The notes under the pieces: generated by a model
Seen by the model: the letters and a program-made list of their open reading frames with translations, nothing else
The model's database searches: none
What the model was told of the DNA's origin: nothing
Shown: positions 16,890-25,271 of the stretch, piece by piece
Numbering within the stretch: the stretch's first letter is position 1
Layout of the letters: each line of letters begins with the position of its first letter
Translations under genes and position numbers: made by a program
Origin: Nostoc sp. UHCC 0702
GTDB taxonomy: Bacteria > Cyanobacteriota > Cyanobacteriia > Cyanobacteriales > Nostocaceae
Direction: 5' to 3'
DNA: 64,000 bases
Assembly (NCBI GenBank): GCA_017164015.1
Contig: CP071065.1
Coordinates: 8,089,501-8,153,500, forward strand

Positions 16890-17615
16890 TTACGATATTT
16901 GCATTTGCAAATCAAGTTTAGAATGGTAAGCTGTGAGTGCTTGCCAATTGATCGCGTCCTCAAACAAAGCTTGATAGCCTAATGTGTTGGGGTGAAGACC
17001 ATCTTCACTGAGGCGTTGCAGTCGCCAAGTTTCACCGCGTTCCATCCATTTCTCGAAAATATCCAGATAAGGAATTCGCCGTTTGAGACAAGCAAGTTGA
17101 GTGGCTTTTTTGTAACGGTATTGGTCGCTATGATTGTAGTAAAAGCAGTCTAGAAATGGCATTTTGGACTCATCCACTGGCACCATGCCTACAAATAGTA
17201 CGGGGCAAAGTTGCTGCGCCATATCTAATAGAGAAGCTATTTCTGATTCAAATACGGTAAAATCTGTATAATTTCGTCCATTAGGGCGAGTTAAGCGGGC
17301 TGAATCATTTACTCCTACTGACAGAATTATCAAGTCGGGGACGCGGTTTCGCAGTTCACCGCGATGGCGGAATTCTACCTCTAGCCTTTGTGCTACTTGT
17401 TGCGTGCGATCGCCTCGCACTCCCAAGTTATATAGTACATGACCAGCATTATCGGGTAACATCCACCAACGCCGCAGTTGCTCAACCCAGCCTCCTCTGT
17501 CTGGATCGCCAAATCCATAGACTAAGCTATCTCCCAGTGCGATAATCTTCAAAGGCTGACATTGGTTTGGTGCTATAGACAGCTGCATTGAGGAAGAAAG
17601 CTCGATTGTTTGCAT
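16890..17615 (-). CDS. SGNH/GDSL-type esterase or lipase
   Basis: The 241-residue protein has block I ALGDSLVYGFGD (catalytic Ser, about residue 30), block II with Gly in LGVRGDRT, block III LSVGVNDSARL (Asn) and block V EDGLHPNTLGY (Asp and His). These are all the catalytic elements of SGNH hydrolases. No signal peptide is seen, so it is likely cytoplasmic. The substrate is unknown; acyl-ester or sugar-ester hydrolysis is typical of the family. Confidence 0.88.
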   Translation of the reverse strand: MQTIELSSSMQLSIAPNQCQPLKIIALGDSLVYGFGDPDRGGWVEQLRRWWMLPDNAGHVLYNLGVRGDRTQQVAQRLEVEFRHRGELRNRVPDLIILSVGVNDSARLTRPNGRNYTDFTVFESEIASLLDMAQQLCPVLFVGMVPVDESKMPFLDCFYYNHSDQYRYKKATQLACLKRRIPYLDIFEKWMERGETWRLQRLSEDGLHPNTLGYQALFEDAINWQALTAYHSKLDLQMQIS

Positions 17616-17705
17616 CTTAAAAAGAATATATTTTAAATCTTTACAAGATTCTATACATTTCTACACCATTACAGAGTATCTTTCTTTTCCTTTTTTTCTC
17701 AAGCT

Positions 17706-18593
17706 TTAACTTTCTGTAACAGAGGCGTTGATTAAGTAAGGGACTAGAGTATCCTTACGAGGCCAATTTTGTAAGAGGAAGCGAACTAACATTGGCAGTG
17801 CTATTAACATCAGTATGGCTCCAAACCACCAACCAGACTGTAATTGCTCTAAGCTATTTGCCGCTGAAGTAGTCTTTGACTCAGTGGATAACAACCCCAT
17901 TGACACTGCTACTAAATTATTCAACGCATGACAGGCAATAGGTACGAGCAATGTCCGGGTTTTAATATACAACACGCCCATAACCAGACCAAAGATAGAC
18001 AATCCCAATACATTTAAATGTAAAATTCCGAATAACAGCGATGAAACCACCAAAGCGGTGCGAATACCCCATTTGGCTGCCCAGCGCTGCAAAATAATCC
18101 CTCGAAAAAGGAATTCTTCGGCAAGTGGTGCAAATACTACGTATACGCTGATTGCTAGCAGGTTGTACAACGCTGATGCAGAACTGCTAGGAGATGGGTC
18201 TTTGACTGCTTGGCGCATGACTTCCTCTATAAAATCAGGTGCAACCAATGACAGAAGATAAAATGATACCAAGTAAGCACTCAGGGAAAACAAAAGCAAG
18301 AGCATGACTAAGCCTACCATTGGCAGCCATTTGTAGTTGTTGGGTAAATCTCCCACTACGTACTTGAGATTGATTCCTAAGCTTTTAAAATCAACGAGTT
18401 CCCACAGACAAAGTAACCCAAAGATTAAGATGTAAAATATCAGAGTCATAAATTCATTGTTGAATTTCAAACCACTAATCCCTTGCATGTAAGCTGTGGC
18501 AAAGCCTACACCAAATGATACGAGGAGAAACCGCAACAGCAAATTCCGAACCTTGAGCTTGCGGAATGGATTATAGAGATTTTGATCTGTCAT
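17706..18593 (-). CDS. CPBP family intramembrane metalloprotease
   Basis: The 295-residue protein has about eight hydrophobic segments and the three motifs of the CPBP (CAAX protease and bacteriocin-processing, Abi) family. They are EEFLFRG (EExxxR, about residue 160), FGILHLN (FxxxH) and HALNNLVA (HxxxN). These form the metal-dependent glutamic protease site of Rce1-type enzymes. No bacteriocin gene is adjacent, so its substrate is unknown. It is 90 bp upstream of the SGNH hydrolase on the same strand and may be cotranscribed with it. Confidence 0.88.
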   Translation of the reverse strand: MTDQNLYNPFRKLKVRNLLLRFLLVSFGVGFATAYMQGISGLKFNNEFMTLIFYILIFGLLCLWELVDFKSLGINLKYVVGDLPNNYKWLPMVGLVMLLLLFSLSAYLVSFYLLSLVAPDFIEEVMRQAVKDPSPSSSASALYNLLAISVYVVFAPLAEEFLFRGIILQRWAAKWGIRTALVVSSLLFGILHLNVLGLSIFGLVMGVLYIKTRTLLVPIACHALNNLVAVSMGLLSTESKTTSAANSLEQLQSGWWFGAILMLIALPMLVRFLLQNWPRKDTLVPYLINASVTES

Positions 18594-18857
18594 AAATATA
18601 GCTGGGGACTGGGGACTAGGGACTAGAGACTGGGTGAAAAGCCTTTTTGTATTTAGGTTTTATCATCTGTTGATGTCCTAAGCACCTTGGCTATTGCTAT
18701 AAATGCTCTGCCGCCTGTTATGGGAAAGTGCTGAGTGCTGAGTTTAAACCCAGTTGCTTGAAGCTTTGAGTAATCAACGTTGCTCTGTCACCCAATATTT
18801 GGGGCAGTATTTTCACTAGTATTGCCTGTTCCCTACCTGGAAAGCTCGGTCAATCAA
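18594..18857. other. Intergenic region with ggggact repeats, no gene
   Basis: At about 18602-18633 there are four copies of a 7-bp ggactgg/ggactag unit. The rest shows no gene. It lies downstream of the FHA-FAD gene and upstream of the CPBP gene, both on the minus strand. Confidence 0.5.
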
Positions 18858-20813
18858 CTAAGGTGACTGATTGAATGCCCACTTCAACCACTGCCCAAAG
18901 GAACTTACAGCATTTAAACGATGGACTCCCGGCGCACGGGCGGCGGCGAGTCCATCAACGGCGACTAGTGCAGCGTACTGCAAGCCCAGGAAACTATCAA
19001 CTGCTGCATGGGGACCACCAAGGGTAGTAGCGCCAGCGGCATAAATTTGACCTCTGACAGTACGCATTTCTACTAACTCAAAATTGTTTGCCACAACTAA
19101 CCGCCCTAAGCTATTGATAGGTAAGTTGTAATGTTTTACCAAATCGTTCAGTAAGGGACTCGCTTCCACTTTGGCATCTAGCCCGGTGGCATCAATAATA
19201 AAGTCGGCTGCTAAATTCATTTCCCCAAAACCCTTTTCTTGGATATGGGTAATAGTGCGGTTTTGGGCATCCCTTTCCACACTCACCACTTGCCCAAAAG
19301 TAATTTGATACCAGCCTTCTCTTAAACCTTGTTCAGTAATGTGCTGCCAATCGAGGCGGTCGGCGGTGGTGGTGCCGCCCCAGTCTGTTAGTAAGCGCTT
19401 GCGTTCATCAGGACTAGCTTTTTCTAACATTTCGCGCAGTTCACCGCCCCAACAGGCTTTCGGCCAGTTGAAGGGTTGAAATTCGTAATGATTTTTGACT
19501 AAACGTGTGGCATATTGAAATTTATTGCCTTGGGGTTTAGGCGATCGCATTAAATGCAAAACTGTAATATCGCGATTTTGCTTTCTGGCTTCATAAATGC
19601 GTTGGATAATCCGCGAAGCAACAATTCCCCGCCCCCGAATCAACACGGTACCACCTTGTTGTTCTAGTTGCTGATAAACATGGTCGTGGGCTTCATAGGC
19701 ATTAACCACAGACTTAAAATCTTGATATTTTTCCCTATAAGCTTGCAAATCAGGGAGAAACTTAATAGCTGGATAACCAGTAGCTAAATGTAAATAACGA
19801 CTAACTAAAAAAGCATGATTTCCCGGGCCACGAGAATAAGCTACGCAATATCTGCCATCGTCTGTTTTGCGAATTGCCCTCACTCGCCCATAACGATAAA
19901 TTTGATTCCAGCCAATACGTCTGACTTCCCGGTCTATGGAATCGAAGACATTACCAGAACGGGGCGTATAAGTTTCGGCAAAAGTTGGTTCAGCGAATAC
20001 CTGCCACAAGTACTTTGCTGCTGATTTGATTTGACCTTTGGTGAAGTCCCGCCAAGCTTCTCGCAACGCATAACTAGGCCAGCCCCAAATATTATCAGGA
20101 CAAGAGTCAGAATTAGATCGCAGTCTTTCATATAAAGGAATTTGCGAATTTAGACACAAACGCCTATAACGTGCATACGGTTCCGCTTCTAATCCTAAAG
20201 CCACAATCTTGTCAGGACGCACACCACTCAGCCGCAGCAAATCAACCCACACAAAGCTACCTAATCCTGCCCCAATGGCGAGATAATCAGATTCATCCAC
20301 AGACAAGCCAGTGGCGTGAAGTGCTTGTACATCGACTTTTTCAGCTTGAAATGCTGGTGGTGGAAAATTGCTAGTTGCAGGTGTTACGGGCGGGGCTGGC
20401 GGGATGTTGGGGTCTGGGATATCGGTATTGGGGTTAAACCGAATCATGGAAGGCGGACTGGTGATTTGCGCGGTTGCACTGACGCCAAATGTCACCGTGA
20501 TTATATAGGGGCCAATTTGCAATGTATCCCCATTAGCTAGAACACTGCGCGTTTGCCGTTGACCGTTGACAGATAGACCGTTTACACTTCCTTGGTCAAT
20601 CACCATTAGCTGGTTTTGTTCCAGGTCAATGAGGGCATGATAGCGAGAAACTTCGTTACTGTTGAGCAGTATCCTAGAGATGCGCTGTCCTTGATGTTCA
20701 GCAGGTAAGCGGGCGAATTCTCGACCAAAGGCTATAGGCGCACTCAACTTTGGTTCTCGCCGTTCTCCCGTCGCGGGATCATCCCAACTTAATTGAATTT
20801 GTAAGTTAGTCAT
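18858..20813 (-). CDS. FHA domain fused to FAD/NAD(P)-dependent oxidoreductase
   Basis: Residues about 20-110 form a forkhead-associated (phosphothreonine-binding) domain: FGRE, EVSRYHALI, DQGSVNGLSVNG. A Pro-rich linker at ~125-155 leads to a large flavoprotein-like part. That part has a first dinucleotide fold (YLAIGAGLGSFVWVDLLRLSG, ~178-198), a second Rossmann GxGxxxxR (IRGRGIVASRIIQRI, ~390-405) and the ATG motif (ADFIIDATGLDAK, ~545). The pattern resembles lysine/ornithine N-monooxygenase-like or YpdA-type flavoproteins, but the substrate is not evident. Fusion to FHA suggests Ser/Thr-kinase control. The next gene upstream (21540) is another FHA protein on the same strand. Confidence 0.85.
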   Translation of the reverse strand: MTNLQIQLSWDDPATGERREPKLSAPIAFGREFARLPAEHQGQRISRILLNSNEVSRYHALIDLEQNQLMVIDQGSVNGLSVNGQRQTRSVLANGDTLQIGPYIITVTFGVSATAQITSPPSMIRFNPNTDIPDPNIPPAPPVTPATSNFPPPAFQAEKVDVQALHATGLSVDESDYLAIGAGLGSFVWVDLLRLSGVRPDKIVALGLEAEPYARYRRLCLNSQIPLYERLRSNSDSCPDNIWGWPSYALREAWRDFTKGQIKSAAKYLWQVFAEPTFAETYTPRSGNVFDSIDREVRRIGWNQIYRYGRVRAIRKTDDGRYCVAYSRGPGNHAFLVSRYLHLATGYPAIKFLPDLQAYREKYQDFKSVVNAYEAHDHVYQQLEQQGGTVLIRGRGIVASRIIQRIYEARKQNRDITVLHLMRSPKPQGNKFQYATRLVKNHYEFQPFNWPKACWGGELREMLEKASPDERKRLLTDWGGTTTADRLDWQHITEQGLREGWYQITFGQVVSVERDAQNRTITHIQEKGFGEMNLAADFIIDATGLDAKVEASPLLNDLVKHYNLPINSLGRLVVANNFELVEMRTVRGQIYAAGATTLGGPHAAVDSFLGLQYAALVAVDGLAAARAPGVHRLNAVSSFGQWLKWAFNQSP

Positions 20814-20816
20814 TGG

Positions 20817-20955
20817 TCAATAGTCAGTTGTCAGTTGTCAGTTGTCAGTTGTTAGGAGTTTGGAGTTTGGAGTTTGGAGTTATTTCTCCCCTATCTCCCT
20901 CATCCTCCTCATCTCCCCTGCTCCCCTGCCCCCCTGCCCCCCTGCCCCCATCTCC
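20817..20955. repeat. Heptamer and nonamer repeats between the two FHA genes
   Basis: Four copies of gtcagtt (20823-20851) come first, followed by three copies of ggagttt and then ccctgcccc/ctcccctgc nonamers (20904-20952). All belong to the dispersed STRR families in this window. Confidence 0.8.
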
Positions 20956-21540
20956 CTAACTACTGGGTGCAACTAAAACACTGACTCCCCCAGCTAAAGA
21001 TGTGCCACACCAAGAACAGCCTATTGGCAGGTTTTCAAGAGGGGAAATTCTATGGCAATTGGGACATTCTAAGCCATAAACCCCTTGTGGTTGTGCTGGT
21101 GGATGGTGGTGATGCCTCGGATTTTGCTGTGGCTGTTGTGGCGGTGTTGATGGATGGGGGTTTGCTAATGCTGGCTGGGGTGGTGCCAAAATTGTTGCTG
21201 GAATGCTGTTAATTGCAACGCCAGTAACTTGGAGTTGCATTTGACCCAAATAGATCACACTGCCCTGTTTTAGTGGCATTTCACCTTGGACTAGTTGCTT
21301 TCCATCTACAAGGGGGGGATTTTGCGATCGCAGATTTCTAATCAAAAAACGTTGCTGCTGGCTATGAAAAAAGATTTCAACGTGTAAACCTGATACAGTC
21401 GGGTTACTCACAACAATGTCGCACCGCAGTGGATCGCGACCGATGCGAACTGTACCAGGATTGTTGCTTGGCTGTTGTTCGTAAATATTCTGAGTTTTAT
21501 TTTGACCTGCATCGTGCCACTGTAAAGTTAGTGCGTTCAT
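20956..21540 (-). CDS. FHA domain protein with C-terminal zinc ribbon
   Basis: This 194-residue protein has an FHA domain at residues ~25-105 (VRIGRDPLRCDIVVSNPTVSGLHVEIFF, FLIRNLRSQNPPLVDG). A Pro/Gln/His-rich linker with PRHHHHPP follows, then a zinc ribbon CPNCHR...IGCSWCGTSL at ~160-183. It is a probable phosphothreonine reader with a metal-bound module. It is separated by 142 bp of repeats from the FHA-FAD gene and may be its cotranscribed partner. No Ser/Thr kinase lies in the window. Confidence 0.82.
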   Translation of the reverse strand: MNALTLQWHDAGQNKTQNIYEQQPSNNPGTVRIGRDPLRCDIVVSNPTVSGLHVEIFFHSQQQRFLIRNLRSQNPPLVDGKQLVQGEMPLKQGSVIYLGQMQLQVTGVAINSIPATILAPPQPALANPHPSTPPQQPQQNPRHHHHPPAQPQGVYGLECPNCHRISPLENLPIGCSWCGTSLAGGVSVLVAPSS

Positions 21541-21732
21541 TGTTCTAACTTGGGTAACTCGTATTTAGCTACTTCAACTCCTTTCTGTGCGATTCCTAAC
21601 ACGATTGAGTATAAGCAAGCAAGTATTTAGAACAAAGTTCAACAAAACAATACTGTTGACTGCTGACTGTCGTAATTAAACTTACAAATAATAACCAAAG
21701 AAACCTGGTGTGTTCTACTTATGTGTTTTCGC

Positions 21733-22398
21733 TTATCTCGCAGATGCTAATTTATCAGCAATGCGTGTAGTTTCTGGCAACCTATATTTTGGCGTGCAAC
21801 GTAACACATAGTCAATTGCTGTAGGTAAACTAACTTTATGTCCACTGGAGACATAGAGTGGTTTAACTTTTGTGCGTGTCCTTAAAACTACTCCTATTGT
21901 TTCACCTCGATCTATCAATGGTTGCCAGCTGCCTCTTGTTTCTGGCAACTCTTCATGTTTGCCAATCAGTAATGATTTTGCTACACCAATTGTTGGTATA
22001 TCAATGAGTATTCCTAAATGGCAAGCTATACCCAATCTGCGAGGGTGGGCGATTCCTTGACCATCACACAGAATAATATCTGGTATTGTTTTAATCTTTT
22101 CCAAGGCATCGAGGACAGCGGGAATTTCTCGAAAGGAGAGGAAACCAGGAATGTAGGGAAAGGTCGTAGGCCGGTATGCCAAGGTTGTTTCAATCACCTG
22201 TAATTCAGGAAAACTCAATACAGCCACTGCTGCACGGCTAATAGTTCCATCAGCTTCAAAACCCATATCTACACCAGCAACATACTGGACGGGTTGTTTA
22301 AATTTATCCTCTGTAATGACCTGCGATCGCAACTGTTCTTGAATAGCTATGGCTTCTTCCAGCGTCCCTGGCCAATTATGAGCTTGATAAATCTTCAT
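21733..22398 (-). CDS. nfi: Endonuclease V
   Basis: The 221-residue protein carries the endonuclease V active-site pattern. It has YVAGVDMGFEADG (first catalytic Asp), LCDGQGIAHPRRLGIACHLG (second Asp and the lesion-recognition segment) and VSSGHKVSLPTAI near the C terminus. The enzyme nicks DNA or RNA one base 3' of inosine and so repairs deaminated adenine. It is a stand-alone gene on the minus strand, divergent from the prohibitin-like gene. Confidence 0.92.
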   Translation of the reverse strand: MKIYQAHNWPGTLEEAIAIQEQLRSQVITEDKFKQPVQYVAGVDMGFEADGTISRAAVAVLSFPELQVIETTLAYRPTTFPYIPGFLSFREIPAVLDALEKIKTIPDIILCDGQGIAHPRRLGIACHLGILIDIPTIGVAKSLLIGKHEELPETRGSWQPLIDRGETIGVVLRTRTKVKPLYVSSGHKVSLPTAIDYVLRCTPKYRLPETTRIADKLASAR

Positions 22399-22522
22399 AT
22401 ATATTTTGCGAAATCATTACTGGCAATGATGTATTCACCCCTGATATTAATTTTAACAATTCTCTAGTATTTCCGGCTGAATTAATCAACAACAAATACT
22501 CACTTAATTTAGTAGGCTAACT

Positions 22523-23365
22523 ATGCATAATCTCCGCAGCAATAATTTTAATAATTTCAACTATATTTTTTATCTAGCTGGAGGAATAATTTTATTCCTT
22601 TTAATCACTAGTTTGCGTCCTTTTACAATTATTAATGCAGGCGAACGTGGCGTTATGATGAAATTTGGCAAAGTCCAAGATCAAGTCTTAGATGAAGGTA
22701 TTCATCCAATCATGCCAATTGTGACATCAATTAAAAGACTTAGCGTCCGCGTACACCAAAACACTTTTCAGTCTGATGCTGCTTCTAAAGACCTCCAGAA
22801 AATCACAACAGAACTCGCTGTCAATTGGCATGTTGAGCCGACAAAAGTTAATCAGGTTTTTCAGCAAATTGGCGACCAACAACAAATCATTACAGGAATA
22901 ATTACTCCAGCTGTATCTGAAGTTTTAAAAGCAGCAACTGCTAAAAAGACAGCAGAGGAAATAATTACTAAAAGGACGGAACTAAAAGACGAAATTGATC
23001 AGCACCTCAAAACTCGTCTGGCAGCCTATAATTTGATAGTAGATGATGTTTCTCTAGTAAATTTTGCATTTTCTCCAGAGTTTGGCAAAGCTATTGAATC
23101 AAAACAAATAGCGGAACAAGAGGCTAAACAGGCAGAATTTATTGCTAAAAAAGCAACTCAAGAAGCTCAAGCAGAAGTCAACCGCGCCAAAGGTCAAGCA
23201 GAAGCGCAAAGATTACAAAGGCTAACTTTAACACCAGAATTATTACAAAAGCAAGCAATCGAGAAATGGGATGGTCGTTTTCCGATGGTTATGGGTGGTA
23301 ATGGTTCACTGCCATTAGTGAATATTAATCCTGGAAATTTAGCAGCTGAAAACAAGAATCAATAG
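22523..23365 (+). CDS. Prohibitin-family (SPFH/band 7) membrane protein
   Basis: The 280-residue protein has one N-terminal transmembrane helix (FYLAGGIILFLLITSLRPF, ~15-33) and then an SPFH domain (INAGERGVMMKFGKVQDQVLDEGIHPIMP). A long charged coiled coil follows (EQEAKQAEFIAKKATQEAQAEVNRAKGQAEAQ). This is the layout of cyanobacterial prohibitins (Phb1-type), which form large membrane-bound rings and scaffold FtsH proteases. It is transcribed divergently from nfi. Confidence 0.9.
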   Translation: MHNLRSNNFNNFNYIFYLAGGIILFLLITSLRPFTIINAGERGVMMKFGKVQDQVLDEGIHPIMPIVTSIKRLSVRVHQNTFQSDAASKDLQKITTELAVNWHVEPTKVNQVFQQIGDQQQIITGIITPAVSEVLKAATAKKTAEEIITKRTELKDEIDQHLKTRLAAYNLIVDDVSLVNFAFSPEFGKAIESKQIAEQEAKQAEFIAKKATQEAQAEVNRAKGQAEAQRLQRLTLTPELLQKQAIEKWDGRFPMVMGGNGSLPLVNINPGNLAAENKNQ

Positions 23366-23408
23366 GTTTGTTTGATTTTTAATATTTACTGGTAAATCAG
23401 CTTTATTT

Positions 23409-24491
23409 TTATTTATTTTGTGCTGATTTTACCGAGAAATAATTTGATAATAAAGACTTTAATAAATTATTAATACTGCTATCCGATAAATTTGATAGAG
23501 ATAGCAGTTGTTCAGCTTTGCCAAAGAACCGTTTGATTGACTGCCTATAGATGGGATCATAGTAAAACTGCAAAATATCTTGTACAAATATTTCCCACTC
23601 ACCAGCATCAATCAATTTGTACCAATGGCTTATTTTTTCGCCGCCACAGTAAGATTTAAGTTTATCCAGCTTAGATTTTAAAATATCAGGATGAGTCACT
23701 AAATGTGGATATGTTCGTAAAAGAAAGTGAACTCTGGCAGCTAATGGTAGCTGAATTTCTACACAATTACCTTGTTTCATCTTATGCCACAAAGACTGAG
23801 GCAAATAAACTTGTCCTATTTTTTGGCTTTCTGATTCTACCCACACTGGCTGATGAAAATTAAACTTTTCTAATTGTTGCAATAGCAAAGTGTCAAAATA
23901 TTTTTGTGAAGGTTGAGGGGAAACTTTTTTCTGCCATTCTTCACCAAGTAGAGAACCTCGATGGTTAGCCAAACTTTCCAAATCTAAAACTTGAGCGCCA
24001 TGCTGATGCGTTTTCTCTAAGATATAAGTTTTACCACTACCAGTTAGACCACACAATACTTGGTAAGTGAATTGTTCTGGTAGATGTTCTAATTGTTGGC
24101 GTACATAAGTACGATAAGTTTTATATCCACCTGCAAGTAACGTCACACACCAACCAATTTGTGTTAACACCAAAGCCATGCTATTAGAACGCTGTCCGCC
24201 GCGCCAACAATAGATTAAAGGATGGTAGTCTTTATCTTTAGCCGCAAAATGTTCAATCAAATGGTGAGAGATATTTTTTGATACTAAAGCAGCACCTATT
24301 TTCCGTGCAGTGAAGGGAGAAACTTGTTTATAAATAGTTCCTACTTCAGCGCGTTCTGCATCATTTAACACTGGTAAATTAATCGCCCTAGGTATGTGAT
24401 CTTCTGCAAATTCACTAGGCGATCGCACATCAATTATCTCACTATAAGTTTCTGTCCAAGGCTGTTGGCTGTATGTAAGTAAACCTGGCAT
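23409..24491 (-). CDS. mnmH: tRNA 2-selenouridine/geranyl-2-thiouridine synthase
   Basis: The 360-residue protein has an N-terminal rhodanese domain (IIDVRSPSEFAEDHIPRAINLP, catalytic Cys95 in YCWRGGQRS). It also has a P-loop domain (GLTGSGKT, residues 148-155). This pairing is unique to MnmH/SelU (YbbB), which replaces sulphur with selenium at the wobble uridine of certain tRNAs through a geranylated intermediate. No selD is in the window. It converges with the prohibitin-like gene. Confidence 0.92.
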   Translation of the reverse strand: MPGLLTYSQQPWTETYSEIIDVRSPSEFAEDHIPRAINLPVLNDAERAEVGTIYKQVSPFTARKIGAALVSKNISHHLIEHFAAKDKDYHPLIYCWRGGQRSNSMALVLTQIGWCVTLLAGGYKTYRTYVRQQLEHLPEQFTYQVLCGLTGSGKTYILEKTHQHGAQVLDLESLANHRGSLLGEEWQKKVSPQPSQKYFDTLLLQQLEKFNFHQPVWVESESQKIGQVYLPQSLWHKMKQGNCVEIQLPLAARVHFLLRTYPHLVTHPDILKSKLDKLKSYCGGEKISHWYKLIDAGEWEIFVQDILQFYYDPIYRQSIKRFFGKAEQLLSLSNLSDSSINNLLKSLLSNYFSVKSAQNK

Positions 24492-24589
24492 AACGGTTAA
24501 CTAAATGTTTGAATTTTGACAGTGACATCACTTGAGTAGAATATATTTGCTGAAAAATTAGCAAAATGTTACTTGCGCTTCGTTATTGG

Positions 24590-24620
24590 GAATCCTGAGA
24601 TAAAAGATTATTTTCTCAGC
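24590..24620 (+). promoter_or_regulatory. Conserved leader element with hairpin, copy 1
   Basis: The element GGGAATCCTGAG, followed by a stem-loop whose arms are CTGAG and CTCAG, lies 15 bp upstream of the 24635 start. The same element in the same position precedes the paralog at 25272 (25219-25252). The two share ggaatcctgag, an A/T-rich loop, ctcag and the downstream gcgt-ta-tggttatg pattern. Its function is unknown. Confidence 0.6.
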
Positions 24621-24634
24621 TTTGCGTACTAGTT

Positions 24635-25162
24635 ATGATACAACCAAATACTTTAGAACTTGCTAAACAGGGTGATACAGAGGCGATCGCGTCTTTGATG
24701 AATCGCCACTTACAACCTAAGGGTATCACTGCTACAGTCACCCTCAAAGATGCTTGCTTACAGGTAATGCTGGAATCATTGCAAGTACCAAATCAGCAAG
24801 CTTTAGTTACATTTGTTCACAAAGGAATCACTGGTTTAGGTGCTGCATCGATTGAGAAAGTAAAAGTTTATTGGCAACAAACAGGTAAAGTTTTCCCTGC
24901 TTGGAGTGAAGAATTTAATGTAGGTGCAGCAGCCAGAGAATTAGAAGCAATAGATGATGAAGATGATTCCGAAACTCCTCATTTTTTAACTGTTTCTATT
25001 ACTTTAAGTGGTGATAACACATCTGGATTAACAGCCCAAATTTTTGAAAGGATTGCCGATAAAATGACAAAGGATATTTTTACTTACTTTGGTGATGATT
25101 GTATTCAAAAAGTGACTGTTAGTGATGGTAGTTCTGTGATTACAAAAGAACGTTGTTTATGA
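24635..25162 (+). CDS. Conserved hypothetical protein, short paralog
   Basis: The 175-residue soluble protein has an N-terminal domain (MIQPNTLELAKQGDTEAIASLMNRHL to about residue 95). That domain is shared with the following gene: ELAKQGD.(E/Q)AIAS, a long shared segment and VTF(V/I), with PAW at the same position. An acidic linker follows (EAIDDEDDSE), then a second domain rich in beta-type residues. I recognise it only as a family common in filamentous cyanobacteria. No signal peptide or membrane helix is present. Confidence 0.75.
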   Translation: MIQPNTLELAKQGDTEAIASLMNRHLQPKGITATVTLKDACLQVMLESLQVPNQQALVTFVHKGITGLGAASIEKVKVYWQQTGKVFPAWSEEFNVGAAARELEAIDDEDDSETPHFLTVSITLSGDNTSGLTAQIFERIADKMTKDIFTYFGDDCIQKVTVSDGSSVITKERCL

Positions 25163-25218
25163 AGTTGCGTAATGATATGTCCTGAAAAAATCAGAAAATG
25201 TTATTTTCATCTGTAACT

Positions 25219-25252
25219 GGGGAATCCTGAGTATAGAAAATTATTTGCTCAG
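25219..25252 (+). promoter_or_regulatory. Conserved leader element with hairpin, copy 2
   Basis: GGGGAATCCTGAG is followed by an A/T-rich loop and GCTCAG, 19 bp before the ATG at 25272. It is the counterpart of the element at 24590-24620. Confidence 0.6.
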
Positions 25253-25271
25253 GTTTTCGCGTTTACTGGTT

